The notes beneath the pieces were generated by a model. It was not told the DNA's origin. It did not search any database and saw only the letters and a list, made by a program, of their open reading frames with translations. Of a stretch of 64,000 nt of DNA, positions 1-9,008 are shown piece by piece. Both the position numbers and the translations under genes were made by a program. Position 1 is the stretch's first letter, and the number at the start of each line of letters is the position of its first letter. Source of the stretch: JAGOUU01 sp964387745 (GTDB taxonomy: Bacteria > Pseudomonadota > Gammaproteobacteria > JAGOUU01); NCBI GenBank assembly GCA_964387745.1, contig CAYLXL010000004.1, forward strand, positions 1-64,000, written 5' to 3'.

Positions 1-258
1 GATCATCTTGATCCAAAGCATACTACAAAGCACCTTGGTCCTTATAGTAAAGAAGGGCATCTTGGTGACCTCCCTTTATTGCTGGTAGATAAGAATGGTG
101 AAGCAAACAGACTGCTAGTAGCACCTAATCTTAAGTTATCTGACGTAATTAACCGTTCGGTTATGATACATGCGGGTAGTGATAATTATTCGGATAAACC
201 AGCACCTTTAGGTGGTGGCGGTGCAAGAAGGTTCTGTGGCGTGATAAAAACGAATTAA
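1..258 (+). CDS. sodC: Cu/Zn superoxide dismutase, C-terminal part
   Basis: The window opens inside an open frame of 85 codons ending at TAA 256-258. The visible part carries the typical bacterial SodC end: a His/Asp-rich metal-loop region (DHLDPKHTTKH, then GHLGDLP), MIHAGSDNY, and the closing GGGGARRFCGVI with the disulfide Cys. SodC dismutates superoxide in the periplasm using copper and zinc. The N-terminus and signal peptide lie outside the window. In many gammaproteobacteria rpsA precedes ihfB; here sodC takes that place. The family call is firm; the full-length state cannot be judged. Confidence 0.88.
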   Translation, partial: DHLDPKHTTKHLGPYSKEGHLGDLPLLLVDKNGEANRLLVAPNLKLSDVINRSVMIHAGSDNYSDKPAPLGGGGARRFCGVIKTN

Positions 259-388
259 ATCACCTAAAATGTATTAGAATTGGTAAATATGATAATAAAT
301 CAATTGCTTGTTGTTGAATTATTGCTATATTTTATATATAACAATTTATACTTTCATTTATAGAAGATATTGCCACGAAGGATGGGAT

Positions 389-715
389 ATGACTAAATCA
401 GAGCTTATAGAACAATTAGCCAATACATACACGCAGATTAGCTATCGTGACGTGGAGTATGCAGTTAAGTCTAGTTTAGAGTATTTAACCAATTCTATGT
501 CTATTGGTCGCAGAATCGAAATTCGTGGCTTTGGCAGCTTTTCTTTACATTACAGAGAGCCTAGAACAGGTCGTAACCCTAAAACAGGTGATTCGGTAAA
601 GTTACAAGGTAAGCATGTCCCACACTTTAAGCCAGGCAAGGAAATGCGTGAGCGTGTTAACCTGAGCCTTGCGGAAGGTAAGCCAATCAAGCTAGCTAAA
701 GATGAAGCTGAGTAA
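389..715 (+). CDS. ihfB: Integration host factor subunit beta
   Basis: This is a 108-residue HU/IHF-family DNA-bending protein. The start MTKSELIEQLA fits the family, and an AAGGAT ribosome site lies just upstream, so I prefer ATG 389 to the 27-codon-longer open frame beginning at 308. The diagnostic beta-arm region is present: IEIRGFGSFSLHYREPRTGRN, followed by PKTGDSV and PHFKPGKEMRERVN. IHF-beta pairs with IHF-alpha to bend DNA sharply in the nucleoid. The C-terminal tail (about 15 residues) is slightly longer than in E. coli. It is followed by lapA and lapB, the usual gammaproteobacterial order. Confidence 0.93.
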   Translation: MTKSELIEQLANTYTQISYRDVEYAVKSSLEYLTNSMSIGRRIEIRGFGSFSLHYREPRTGRNPKTGDSVKLQGKHVPHFKPGKEMRERVNLSLAEGKPIKLAKDEAE

Positions 716-826
716 TCTTCAGTAATTCTTAGCAATCGATAGTAACAATACAGCACTAGTAATAAAAAGCTATCTATATTATATTCTTAATATTATCTAA
801 CCCATTACTGTCTATATAGGATTGTT

Positions 827-1117
827 ATGCGCGCTATTTATAATATAGTTATAATTCTTACGGTTATTCTGGTAGCAAGTTTTGCTGTGGCTAATGCAGA
901 CGAAGTAGATTTGTTTTATTACTTTGGTCGAGTTTCTATACCCTTGTCTTTAGCTTTGGGAATTTTCTTGGCGGCAGGTTGTTTGTTAGGGGCAGCTGTT
1001 TGTTTAAAAAGTATAGTAAGTGCAAAATACCAAATTAGAATATTAAAACAAGAGATTAAATTAGCAAATAAAGAAATTTCTAATCTGCGTGCTATACCCA
1101 TCAAGGATCAGCATTAA
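827..1117 (+). CDS. lapA: LapA-like inner-membrane protein (DUF1049)
   Basis: This 96-residue protein has two hydrophobic helices (about residues 5-22 and 38-60) followed by a short charged coiled coil (KQEIKLANKEISNLRA), the layout of the LapA family. LapA acts with LapB at the inner membrane in lipopolysaccharide assembly and in controlling LpxC level. The stop TAA shares one base with the ATG of the next gene, indicating translational coupling with lapB. The call rests on topology plus position between ihfB and lapB; sequence similarity in this family is weak. Confidence 0.8.
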   Translation: MRAIYNIVIILTVILVASFAVANADEVDLFYYFGRVSIPLSLALGIFLAAGCLLGAAVCLKSIVSAKYQIRILKQEIKLANKEISNLRAIPIKDQH

Positions 1118-2298
1118 TGTTAGAACTGTTTTGGTTGCTTTTGCCTGTAGCTGCTTGTTCTGGGTGGATTGCAGGTTCTAAAAACAAGCTTAAATTATCA
1201 AGTAGCAGACAGTTCAAAGATAATACCTTCAATCAAAAATATATCAAAGGACTTAATTTAATTTTAAATGAACAAACTGATAAAGCAGTAGATGTATTTA
1301 TTGATTTGTTCTCTGTTGATAATGATACCGTTGAAACTCACTTGGCATTAGGCAGTCTTTTTCGTAGACGGGGTGAAGTTGAGCGAGCTATAAGAATTCA
1401 CCAAAACGTTATTGCTAGACCCAATCTTTGTGCGCAGCAACGACTAAATGGCATGCTTGAGCTGGGTTACGACTTCTTATTTGCCGGCGTGTTGGATCGT
1501 GCTGAAAATATATTCAATGATATCTTAAAGCAATATCCAAACAACATTATTGCTTTGCAATATTTATTAGATATCTATCAACAGCAGCGTGATTGGCAAG
1601 CAGCAATTAATATAGCTTTGTTATTAAAGAAACATTCTTTCGGTAGTTATCCTGATAAATACACTAAAAATGTTGTTCATTATTATTGTGAGCTTACAGT
1701 TAGCGCGATGGAAAAGTGTGACTATAATAATGCATCTGTGTATAATCATCAGGCTTTGAAAATTAAAGATAAAAATGTTCGTGCTAATCTTATCTTGGCT
1801 GAGATATGTTTAATAACCGATCAACCAGCTCAAGGTCTCAGTATTTATTTTGATACCGCAAGATCTCATAAAAATTATTTAGATATTATTCTACCAGTTT
1901 TGATTACTGCTCACTTAAAATACTCAGATAAGATTGAGGACTTAATTATTTTTATTGAGCAATTGATTACTAAAGTTCCTCAGGTTTTGATTATAAAAGA
2001 CGTAGTTAATTTATTAGTCGAATATAAAGGTCATGAAGATGCATTTAATTTAATTGCAGATGCTGCAGTGACAACACCAAGGTTGCGCATGATGTCGAAT
2101 TTATTAGAGCTGATTGGCGAAAGGGGCTTTAAAAGTATTGACTATTATAATAAGATCTGCGAGGGCTTGCAAAAACTCTTGAGTGATCAAAAAAATTATA
2201 ATTGTAATAATTGTGGTTTTACATGTCGAGAGTTACTATGGCTTTGTCCAAGTTGTAAGAACTGGGATACTATTACAAATTTAGACTTCGTTGATTAA
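1117..2298 (+). CDS. lapB: Lipopolysaccharide assembly protein LapB (YciM), TPR and zinc ribbon
   Basis: The 393-residue protein has an N-terminal membrane anchor (about residues 1-20), a long array of TPR helices (about 40-345, for example THLALGSLFRRRGEVERAIRIHQ), and a C-terminal rubredoxin-like zinc ribbon with CxxC pairs at C363/C366 and C377/C380. This is the exact LapB/YciM architecture. LapB works with FtsH to regulate LpxC turnover and so balances lipopolysaccharide with phospholipid synthesis. It overlaps lapA by one base. Confidence 0.93.
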   Translation: MLELFWLLLPVAACSGWIAGSKNKLKLSSSRQFKDNTFNQKYIKGLNLILNEQTDKAVDVFIDLFSVDNDTVETHLALGSLFRRRGEVERAIRIHQNVIARPNLCAQQRLNGMLELGYDFLFAGVLDRAENIFNDILKQYPNNIIALQYLLDIYQQQRDWQAAINIALLLKKHSFGSYPDKYTKNVVHYYCELTVSAMEKCDYNNASVYNHQALKIKDKNVRANLILAEICLITDQPAQGLSIYFDTARSHKNYLDIILPVLITAHLKYSDKIEDLIIFIEQLITKVPQVLIIKDVVNLLVEYKGHEDAFNLIADAAVTTPRLRMMSNLLELIGERGFKSIDYYNKICEGLQKLLSDQKNYNCNNCGFTCRELLWLCPSCKNWDTITNLDFVD

Positions 2299-2319
2299 TA
2301 GATGTAATATTTTTAAACT

Positions 2320-3033
2320 ATGCACTCTACCAAATATACTAAATATAAAAAGAACATTATTATTGCTTTAGATTATTTAAATGCAGCAGAAGCAAAAAAC
2401 ATTGTAGAAAGGTTGGATCCTAATCTGTGCCGTGTAAAAGTAGGTAAAGCTTTATTTACAGCAGCTGGGCCTGATTTAATAAAATGGCTGCAGGATAAAG
2501 GCTTTGATGTTTTTTTAGATCTTAAATACCATGATATTCCCAATACTGTATTTAATGCATGTTTAGTAGCCGCTAATCTTAATATATGGATGTTAACTGT
2601 GCATACTTTTGGTGGCCTAGATATGTTAAAAGCTGCTAGAGAAGGCGTTATGACAAGTAATAGTGCTCGTAAGCCGATTATCATGGGTGTGACATTGTTA
2701 ACAAGTTTTGATGGCAATGTATTAAAAAGCTTAGGATTAAACACAGATATTAATGCGCAAGTTTTAAAATTAGCTGGTCTAGCAGTGCAAGCACAAATTG
2801 ATGGCGTGGTTTGTTCAGGTTTAGAAGCAAGAATGCTTAAAGAAAAATTCAGTAATTTAAAACTGGTTACACCGGGTATAAGATTGACAGCTGCTTTAGA
2901 TGATCAAAAAAGAGTGATGACACCAATCGAGGCTCTAACTGCGGGTAGTGATTACTTAGTCATTGGTCGAGAAATTACTGGTTCACCTAATCCTACAGAA
3001 ACTTTAGAAAACATTATTGCGAGTATTTCTTGA
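2320..3033 (+). CDS. pyrF: Orotidine 5'-phosphate decarboxylase
   Basis: This 237-residue TIM-barrel enzyme converts OMP to UMP in the last step of de novo pyrimidine synthesis. The catalytic signature DLKYHDIPNT supplies the Asp-Lys-Asp charged network, and the phosphate-binding end VTPGIRL plus GSDYLVIGREIT is intact. The length matches bacterial PyrF. It lies 21 bp after lapB, and its stop overlaps the TTG start of the following HhH gene by four bases, so the two are probably translated together. Confidence 0.96.
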   Translation: MHSTKYTKYKKNIIIALDYLNAAEAKNIVERLDPNLCRVKVGKALFTAAGPDLIKWLQDKGFDVFLDLKYHDIPNTVFNACLVAANLNIWMLTVHTFGGLDMLKAAREGVMTSNSARKPIIMGVTLLTSFDGNVLKSLGLNTDINAQVLKLAGLAVQAQIDGVVCSGLEARMLKEKFSNLKLVTPGIRLTAALDDQKRVMTPIEALTAGSDYLVIGREITGSPNPTETLENIIASIS

Positions 3034-3356
3034 ATCCGAAGCTGTTTATCAAAATATTGATATCGCTAAGTTTATTTTGCTTAGCGACTATGATTTACCC
3101 CTCTGATCCTAATAAATTTATTAATATAAGTGAAAGAAAATTAATAAAATCTATTATAGTTTCAAAAGAAATAAACATTAATACTGCAACGGTGTCAGAA
3201 TTGATATTATTAAATGGCATAGGAGAGAAAAAAGCTAAAGCAATTATTGCTTATAGAGCAGAACATGGGCCGTTTAAAAATATAAAAGAGATCAAAAACG
3301 TCAACGGCATTAGTCAATCTGTTTATGCAAGGATTAAGGGGCTGATTGTTGTGTGA
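3030..3356 (+). CDS. ComEA-like helix-hairpin-helix DNA-binding protein
   Basis: This 108-residue protein starts at TTG 3030, overlapping the pyrF stop (TTGA). Residues 1-24 look like a signal peptide or membrane anchor (KLFIKILISLSLFCLATMIY). The C-terminal two-thirds is a ComEA-type double helix-hairpin-helix: INTATVSELILLNGIGEKKA, then GPFKNIKEIKNVNGISQSV. Such proteins bind double-stranded DNA without sequence specificity in the periplasm during natural transformation. With the type IV pilin at 5.4 kb, this hints at, but does not prove, competence. Confidence 0.85.
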   Translation: MNPKLFIKILISLSLFCLATMIYPSDPNKFINISERKLIKSIIVSKEININTATVSELILLNGIGEKKAKAIIAYRAEHGPFKNIKEIKNVNGISQSVYARIKGLIVV

Positions 3357-3359
3357 GTT

Positions 3360-3475
3360 GTAATTGTTCACGCCATTTAAGTTGAACAATTACTGTGAGT
3401 TTAAGTATGAGCGTGCGCTTCGCTCAGGTACTGTCCCAAAGCGAAGATGTAATCCTTGCAACTTAATGAGCGTAA
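3360..3475. repeat. Rearranged copy of the 90-bp intergenic repeat
   Basis: Positions 3360-3384 match the start of the tandem repeat units at 21996 and 22086 in direct orientation (24 of 25 bases against the second unit). Positions 3416-3431 (cgcttcgctcaggtac) and 3449-3473 match the body of the same unit in inverted orientation. The element fills the gap between converging genes. It appears to be a degenerate or rearranged member of a dispersed non-coding repeat. Confidence 0.7.
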
Positions 3476-3494
3476 AAAACAGACGTAGTAAGAT

Positions 3495-5072
3495 TTAATC
3501 AACTCTGGCCATTGCTATCTCAAATTTATGCATAACATTAGCTGAACTACGGCAAATATAAGCTAGATAAAGAATCACTAAACTAAAAATAAAAATAACA
3601 AAAAAGTCCTGGCCAAAAGTAATAACATTCTTACCTTCAAAAGCTCCTAAATAAGATATTAATCCTAGACCTAACAAATATGGGATTATCCATAAAGCTG
3701 ATTGTAATTCTAAATTAGCAACGGTAATTTTGCCTCGTATATAGCCAATCATAAATATTACTAAGCCGATAAGAATAGCAACCTCGAGTTTCCATATGGT
3801 TTGCCAGCCGGTCCAGTAGCTGATGAGATTACAAAAATAAAAGGCTAGCAGACAAAAAGTATTAGCAAACGGCAAGCGAAATAATCTTTTTTCTGATTTC
3901 AATTCGCTACGCAAGCATAATAAAGCTATTGGACCCATCGCATAAGATAAGACCATACCCGAGACTAAAAACTCCACCATTGACTGCCAGCCAGGCAATG
4001 GCAAAAATAAAAACATGCCAATACAAAAATTAACCATAATAGCCACGATAGGGAAATTTTGTTTATTTAACTTAGTCAAAGCACTCGGAAAAATGTTTAA
4101 TTTACTCATGGCGTATAGAATGCGCGAAGTAGAAGTAACATAAATCAAGCCAGCACCTAAGGGTGAAACTGCAGCATCGACATATAGTAAAGACAGCAGC
4201 CACATGATCCCTAGGCTGGCAGCAAGACCAGCAAATGGCCCAACATCGCCGATAAAAGTTAAATTGCTCCAGCCATTATTAAGAGACTTGGGATCCAAAG
4301 CTAATATAAAAGCAATTTGTAAGCCTAAATATAATATTAAGCAGCCTACTATTGATCCTAGGATGGCCACAGGAATAGCAGTTTTAGAGTTTTTAGCTTC
4401 CCCAGCTAGTTCAACGCCGTGTTTAAAACCAGTAAAAGCAAAAGCAACCCCAGCGCTAGCTACTGCTGATAAGATACTACGCCAACTGTCACCAGTTAAA
4501 AGATTTGAATCTAAGCTAAAATTTTCGGGATGATAGCTGGTATTAATAAGTGTTCCAATCGCTAATATAATTACTAAAGTTTTGAAAGAAAATAAAGCAA
4601 AATTAAATCTCACTAAACCTTTAAAACTTATAATATTCATTATGCTCAAAAATAACATTAAAATAGTTGCCCAAAAAAGCCCCAAAATTGTCAGTACTGG
4701 TACCCCATTGGATGTATAGATTAAAGAGCCAAAATAAGTAGAGGCGTATTGCAATACGGCTTGTACCTCTATGGGTGCCATAGTGAGTGCGGATAACCAG
4801 GCAATCCAACTGAAAATAAAACTCGTAAAAGTCCCATGACTTATCTCTGGGATTTGAGCTGTCCCTCCGGCAACAGGCATAAGAACAGATAGTTCTGCAA
4901 AGGTTAAAGCGATTACAGCTGTTGCAAAGCCACCTATAAGCCAGGAGATAATAGATCCTACACCTGCTATCTTTGCAGCGTACAGAGGCGCAAAGAGCCA
5001 CGCTGAACCTAGCATGCCATTGATGCTTATTAATAATAAAGTGAGCGGCGAAAAGCGGCGGCTTAATTGCAT
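3495..5072 (-). CDS. APC-superfamily amino acid permease
   Basis: This 525-residue polytopic protein has about 12 to 14 hydrophobic helices. The N-terminal helix holds the APC-type unwound substrate-binding loop (ISINGMLGSAWLF), and GFKHGVELAGEAKN follows in a later conserved segment. APC permeases import amino acids or polyamines by proton symport. The substrate cannot be told from sequence; similarity in feel is to aspartate/amino acid:proton symporters. It converges with the comEA-like gene and has its own upstream region of about 300 bp shared with the pilin terminator area. Confidence 0.85.
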   Translation of the reverse strand: MQLSRRFSPLTLLLISINGMLGSAWLFAPLYAAKIAGVGSIISWLIGGFATAVIALTFAELSVLMPVAGGTAQIPEISHGTFTSFIFSWIAWLSALTMAPIEVQAVLQYASTYFGSLIYTSNGVPVLTILGLFWATILMLFLSIMNIISFKGLVRFNFALFSFKTLVIILAIGTLINTSYHPENFSLDSNLLTGDSWRSILSAVASAGVAFAFTGFKHGVELAGEAKNSKTAIPVAILGSIVGCLILYLGLQIAFILALDPKSLNNGWSNLTFIGDVGPFAGLAASLGIMWLLSLLYVDAAVSPLGAGLIYVTSTSRILYAMSKLNIFPSALTKLNKQNFPIVAIMVNFCIGMFLFLPLPGWQSMVEFLVSGMVLSYAMGPIALLCLRSELKSEKRLFRLPFANTFCLLAFYFCNLISYWTGWQTIWKLEVAILIGLVIFMIGYIRGKITVANLELQSALWIIPYLLGLGLISYLGAFEGKNVITFGQDFFVIFIFSLVILYLAYICRSSANVMHKFEIAMARVD

Positions 5073-5287
5073 GAGGAATCTTAGAAAATAAAAATTATTG
5101 TTTAATATTATGTTTTATTAGTAAAAAAAACAATAGAATAGATTACTATGTATGCTCTAGAGTTGTTAGTGCATGTACCATTTATGCTACATACGTAAAA
5201 GAGATAACAACAGGTAATAAGATAAAGGATTCAATCTTCACGATAAGGATCAAATGTTGATAACTTTCTTGCTGCTTTGATCTTTAT

Positions 5288-5317
5288 TATCCTATTGCTA
5301 GTCAATGCAATAGGATA
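5288..5317. terminator. Perfect 11-bp inverted repeat downstream of the pilin gene
   Basis: The arms tatcctattgc (5288-5298) and gcaataggata (5307-5317) are perfectly complementary around an 8-base loop. The hairpin lies 55 bp past the pilin stop on the minus strand. No clear T-tract follows on either strand, so intrinsic termination is only a guess; an mRNA-stabilising 3' hairpin for the abundant pilin transcript is equally possible. The rest of the 300-bp gap 5073-5372 shows nothing recognisable. Confidence 0.45.
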
Positions 5318-5372
5318 ACATAAATTTAACGTGCTAACTGCTCATAATACGACCCTGCCCTAAAAGAGAAGA

Positions 5373-5882
5373 TCATTCTTCTTCTGTGGACGCGAATCTG
5401 CAATCTGCAGGTAAATATTTAGTAGCAACACCATCTTCACCAGAAACAGGGCCGCATGTCCAGACAATTGGGCCACCAGATGTTGGCTGAGTTGCAATCA
5501 ATTGAAGCTGTTTACCTTGAATAACGCTCGGAACATCAGAACCTGAACCAAAAGTTACTACCATGGTGCCAGTAGATGATGTACCGGTGACTACAATAGA
5601 ACTGACATATTTACCAGCGAATTCAGTACCCGTTTCTGTATAGCCCATTGCAGCATTTGTTGCAGGGAATGTACTTTGTGTTAGGAAGTAATCTGCCACT
5701 GCTGTCTTTAAGCCGCCACCCATGATGATACCTTCAGAGACTTTGGCTCTTACTGTATAATCCTGATAGGATGGAATAGCGAGTGCAGCCAAGATCCCAA
5801 CGATGGCTACCACTATCATTAATTCGATTAAGGTAAAACCTTGCTGTAGCTTGGAATTTTTAATTAATTTAAACTTATTCAT
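5373..5882 (-). CDS. pilA: Type IV major pilin (PilA/PilE-like)
   Basis: This is a 169-residue class IVa pilin. A short Lys-rich leader ends in QQG, followed by the prepilin peptidase site and FTLIELM with the conserved Glu5, then the hydrophobic helix and YQDYTVRAKVSEG, which is hallmark pilin. Two C-terminal cysteines (WTCGP and ADCRF) form the usual disulfide loop. The start at ATG 5882 has an AGGAAA ribosome site nine bases upstream and gives a normal leader; the open frame continues eight codons further. It is monocistronic, flanked by non-coding DNA, as major pilins often are. It forms fibres for adhesion, twitching or DNA uptake. Confidence 0.93.
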   Translation of the reverse strand: MNKFKLIKNSKLQQGFTLIELMIVVAIVGILAALAIPSYQDYTVRAKVSEGIIMGGGLKTAVADYFLTQSTFPATNAAMGYTETGTEFAGKYVSSIVVTGTSSTGTMVVTFGSGSDVPSVIQGKQLQLIATQPTSGGPIVWTCGPVSGEDGVATKYLPADCRFASTEEE

Positions 5883-5944
5883 AAATTGATTTCCTGATGT
5901 CACCATGTTGATTTTATCTGCACAACTATTAACTGTATATTGTA

Positions 5945-5972
5945 TTTATAGCATTCAATAGAAAAATAACAA
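5945..5972 (-). promoter_or_regulatory. Candidate sigma-70 promoter of the pilin gene
   Basis: On the minus strand a TTGTTA box (5967-5972) and a TATAAA box (5945-5950) are spaced by 16 bases, about 60 bp before the pilin start. I found no clear sigma-54 GG/GC pair, which drives pilin transcription in some relatives. The AT-rich background makes chance matches likely. Confidence 0.35.
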
Positions 5973-6117
5973 TGAATAGCTACTATTATTCTGAATTACT
6001 TGATAAATTCTAAAGCATTTGTTTTTTTACTTCAATAGAAATTGTTAAAATTAATAAAAATTGTGTAAACTCGTAATAATTTTTATAGTAATTTTATAGC
6101 GGTTATAAATTATATCT

Positions 6118-6540
6118 ATGGGCAATAACCCTCAAATGTCTCACCCAGGAAAAACTACAGGTTTAAGACATGTAGCTTTATTTTGTGTTAATTTAGAAAG
6201 CTGCGTTCGGTTTTATACTGAGTTATTAGCTATGGAAATAGAGTGGCAGCCAGATCCAGATAACTATTACTTAACTTCTGGGAATGATAATTTGGCGCTT
6301 CATCGTGCGCCTAACAATTTTGCTGTGGGTCAACATCAGTTTCTCGACCATATAGGTTTTATTCTAAATGAAATTGAATCAGTAGATAAATGGTATGAAT
6401 ATTTAGCTCAGCCTGAATTACAGATTGAGATACTTACTAAGCCTCGTACACATCGGGATGGGGCTCGCAGTTTTTATTGTAAAGATCCAGATGGTCGTTC
6501 GGTACAGATGATCTACCACCCGCCTTTGGTAGATAAATAA
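6118..6540 (+). CDS. VOC-family (glyoxalase/dioxygenase-fold) protein
   Basis: This 140-residue protein has two beta-alpha-beta-beta-beta halves: GLRHVALFCVNLESCVRFYTEL begins the first and FLDHIGFILNEIESVDKWYEYL the second, closing with YCKDPDGRSVQMIYHPP. The histidines in LRHVAL and LDHIGF are in the metal-ligand positions of the vicinal oxygen chelate family. The last ligand position, usually Glu in a VE-type motif, reads Gln here (SVQM), so metal binding may be altered. The substrate is unknown. An alternative start is ATG 6136. Confidence 0.8.
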   Translation: MGNNPQMSHPGKTTGLRHVALFCVNLESCVRFYTELLAMEIEWQPDPDNYYLTSGNDNLALHRAPNNFAVGQHQFLDHIGFILNEIESVDKWYEYLAQPELQIEILTKPRTHRDGARSFYCKDPDGRSVQMIYHPPLVDK

Positions 6541-6667
6541 GGCCAAGCATGTATTTATTGCATACTAGCTAAAAAATCTCTTATACTGGATAAAATCAAA
6601 CTTGGATTAGAATAAACAAGCTCTGAGTTTATCGGCAATTTAAATTATTTTATATCCCATAAATATT

Positions 6668-7468
6668 ATGAATCGAGTTCAGAATAAAATTGCATTAATA
6701 ACAGGTGCTAGTCGTGGTATCGGTGCAGCTACAGCTAGGCTCCTAGCTGATGAAGGTGCTTTAGTTATTCTTACTGATATTTTAGATGAAGTTGGTGCAG
6801 AGCTTGCCTCTCAAATCGGTAGCCGAGCCGTTTATTATCATTTGGATGTCTCTTGCGAGGATCATTGGCAAAAAGTTGTGGGTGATATAAAAAGTAAATA
6901 TGGCAGGCTAGATATTTTATTTAATAATGCAGGAATTATTGGCTTTGAAGAACGCTTTGGGCCGCAAGATCCAGAGAATGCATCACTTGCAAGTTGGCAT
7001 GAGATTCATAATGTTAATCTTGATAGTGTGTTTCTAGGCTGTAAATACGGAATTTATTTGATGAAGGGGCATGGCGGATCTATAATCAATATGTCGTCAA
7101 GATCGGGATTGGTAGGTATTCCATCTTCTTGTGCGTATGCATCAAGTAAAGCTGCCATACGTAATCACACTAAAACTGTTGCAATATATTGCGCTCAACA
7201 AAAATATAATATTCGTTGTAATTCACTTCACCCGGGCGCAATTTTAACACCGCTTTGGGATTCAATGCTGAGCAACCATCCGGAGGAACGATCAAACGCG
7301 ATCGCTCATATTTCTTCGGGCATACCTTTGGGTAAAATGGGTGAGCCGATGGATGTTGCATATGCTGTTCTGTATCTAGGTTCAGATGAGGCAAAATATA
7401 TTACAGGTGCTGAACTTGTTCTAGATGGAGGTATTCTAGCTGGAAGTACAGCTTCACCAAGGCGTTAA
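6668..7468 (+). CDS. SDR-family NAD(P)-dependent oxidoreductase
   Basis: This classical short-chain dehydrogenase of 266 residues has a Rossmann motif GASRGIG, Asp after beta-2 (LTDI, suggesting NAD preference), NNAG, catalytic Ser in NMSSRSG, YASSK with the catalytic Tyr and Lys, and the family end GAELVLDGG. It interconverts a hydroxyl and a keto group. The substrate is unknown; it most resembles the hydroxysteroid/cyclopentanol-type SDR group. It lies between the VOC gene and the phosphorylase gene on the same strand, but gaps of about 130 and 30 bp leave co-transcription unproven. Confidence 0.88.
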   Translation: MNRVQNKIALITGASRGIGAATARLLADEGALVILTDILDEVGAELASQIGSRAVYYHLDVSCEDHWQKVVGDIKSKYGRLDILFNNAGIIGFEERFGPQDPENASLASWHEIHNVNLDSVFLGCKYGIYLMKGHGGSIINMSSRSGLVGIPSSCAYASSKAAIRNHTKTVAIYCAQQKYNIRCNSLHPGAILTPLWDSMLSNHPEERSNAIAHISSGIPLGKMGEPMDVAYAVLYLGSDEAKYITGAELVLDGGILAGSTASPRR

Positions 7469-7498
7469 TATCAATATAATTATATTTTGATTACTCAG

Positions 7499-9007
7499 AT
7501 GACCAATAAAAAAAACCAAACGTTAAAATTACGTAAACTTGGGATCGACACATACAAAGAGTCAGTTATTTATATGCGGTCTGATTGTCATGTATGTATC
7601 TCAGAAGGTTTTCAAGCGCATGCTAGGGTAAAAGTTAAATTAAATAATAATAGTATCGTTGCTACAGTAAATATAGTAACTTCAGAGCTTTTGGGTTCTG
7701 GAGAAGTATCTCTTTCTGATTATGCTTGGAAATTACTAGGCGCGAAAAATGGCGATGAAGTTGTAATTACTCATGCGCGACATGTGGAGTCGACCAAGTA
7801 CCTGCGTGCAAAAATTTATGGCAAGGATTTAGAACAAAATGAAATTCAAGCGATTATTAATGATATAGCCCTTGGAAGATATTCAGACATTTATATTTCA
7901 TCTTTTATCACTGCATGCGCAGGTGGCAGAATGACAATTGATGAAATTGCATATATGACCCAAGCTATGATTTCAGCAGGCGAAACATTATATTGGGATG
8001 CTGATTTAGTCGTAGATAAGCATTGTGTGGGAGGCTTGCCAGGTAATCGTACAACACCAATTATTGTGTCTATCATCACTGCTTTTGGTTTACACATGCC
8101 TAAAACATCATCTCGAGCTATTACTTCGCCAGCAGGTACTGCAGATACAATGGAGGTTTTAGCGCCAGTTGAACTTACAGCTGCTGAAATAAAAGATATC
8201 GTAAAAAAAGAGAATGGTTGTATTGTATGGGGCGGCTCAATATCTTTGAGTCCTGCTGATGACATTATGATAGGTGTTGAAAGATCACTTAATTTAGATA
8301 GTCAGGCTCAATTAGTAGCATCTATTTTATCAAAAAAAATTTCAGCTGGTTCAACGCACGTACTTATAGATATACCTGTCGGAGATACAGCCAAAGTACG
8401 CTCGTTAGAAGAAGCTCATAAATTAAAAAACTATTTGACAATAATAGGAGAAAAATTAGGTATAGTTGTTAAGGTACTTATAACTGATGGGCAGCAACCT
8501 GTTGGTAGAGGTATTGGTCCAGCGTTAGAGGCCAGGGATGTGTTATTAGTTTTAAAAAACGATAAAAATGCACCTATTGATCTTAGATTAAGAGCTTTAA
8601 CCTTAGCAGGACTAATACTTGAGTTTTCTCCCATCGTAAAGCAAGGTACAGGACTTGAACTGGCTACATCTATTTTAGATAGTGGGCAAGCATGGAATAA
8701 GTTTCAAAGCATTTGCCAAGCTCAAGGTGGCATGAGAAACATTCCTATCGCTGAGCATACTCATGATTATTTGTCTCACAGGAGTGGAATAGTAACAGGT
8801 ATCGATAACCGTCGATTAGCACTCATTGCGACTTTGGCAGGTGCCCCTGCAGATAAAGTCGCAGGGGTTGATCTTCATGTGAAGATTGGCGATAAAATAA
8901 AAATTAATGATGCGCTTTTTACTATATATGCACATTCTACTGGTAACTTAGAATATGCCTTACGTTATATAGCAGAAGGTAACGAAATTATTCAGATAAA
9001 GGCTTAG
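7499..9007 (+). CDS. AMP phosphorylase / thymidine phosphorylase-family protein (long form)
   Basis: This is a roughly 502-residue member of the pyrimidine nucleoside phosphorylase superfamily, in the long form with an extra N-terminal domain (residues about 1-85) that is shared with archaeal AMP phosphorylase. KHCVGGLPGNRTTPI is the phosphate-binding signature and TSRAITSPAGTADTME the substrate loop. Archaeal members split AMP to adenine and ribose 1,5-bisphosphate; bacterial members are usually annotated as thymidine phosphorylase without proof. The PRPP synthetase gene begins one base after the stop. I chose ATG 7499; a TTG at 7487 is in frame. No good ribosome site is visible for either. 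Confidence 0.85.
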   Translation: MTNKKNQTLKLRKLGIDTYKESVIYMRSDCHVCISEGFQAHARVKVKLNNNSIVATVNIVTSELLGSGEVSLSDYAWKLLGAKNGDEVVITHARHVESTKYLRAKIYGKDLEQNEIQAIINDIALGRYSDIYISSFITACAGGRMTIDEIAYMTQAMISAGETLYWDADLVVDKHCVGGLPGNRTTPIIVSIITAFGLHMPKTSSRAITSPAGTADTMEVLAPVELTAAEIKDIVKKENGCIVWGGSISLSPADDIMIGVERSLNLDSQAQLVASILSKKISAGSTHVLIDIPVGDTAKVRSLEEAHKLKNYLTIIGEKLGIVVKVLITDGQQPVGRGIGPALEARDVLLVLKNDKNAPIDLRLRALTLAGLILEFSPIVKQGTGLELATSILDSGQAWNKFQSICQAQGGMRNIPIAEHTHDYLSHRSGIVTGIDNRRLALIATLAGAPADKVAGVDLHVKIGDKIKINDALFTIYAHSTGNLEYALRYIAEGNEIIQIKA

Positions 9008-9008
9008 T

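Noticed and set aside
4204..4533. Plus-strand open frame inside the permease gene
   Set aside because: It is antisense to a well-supported APC permease and its composition mirrors that gene.
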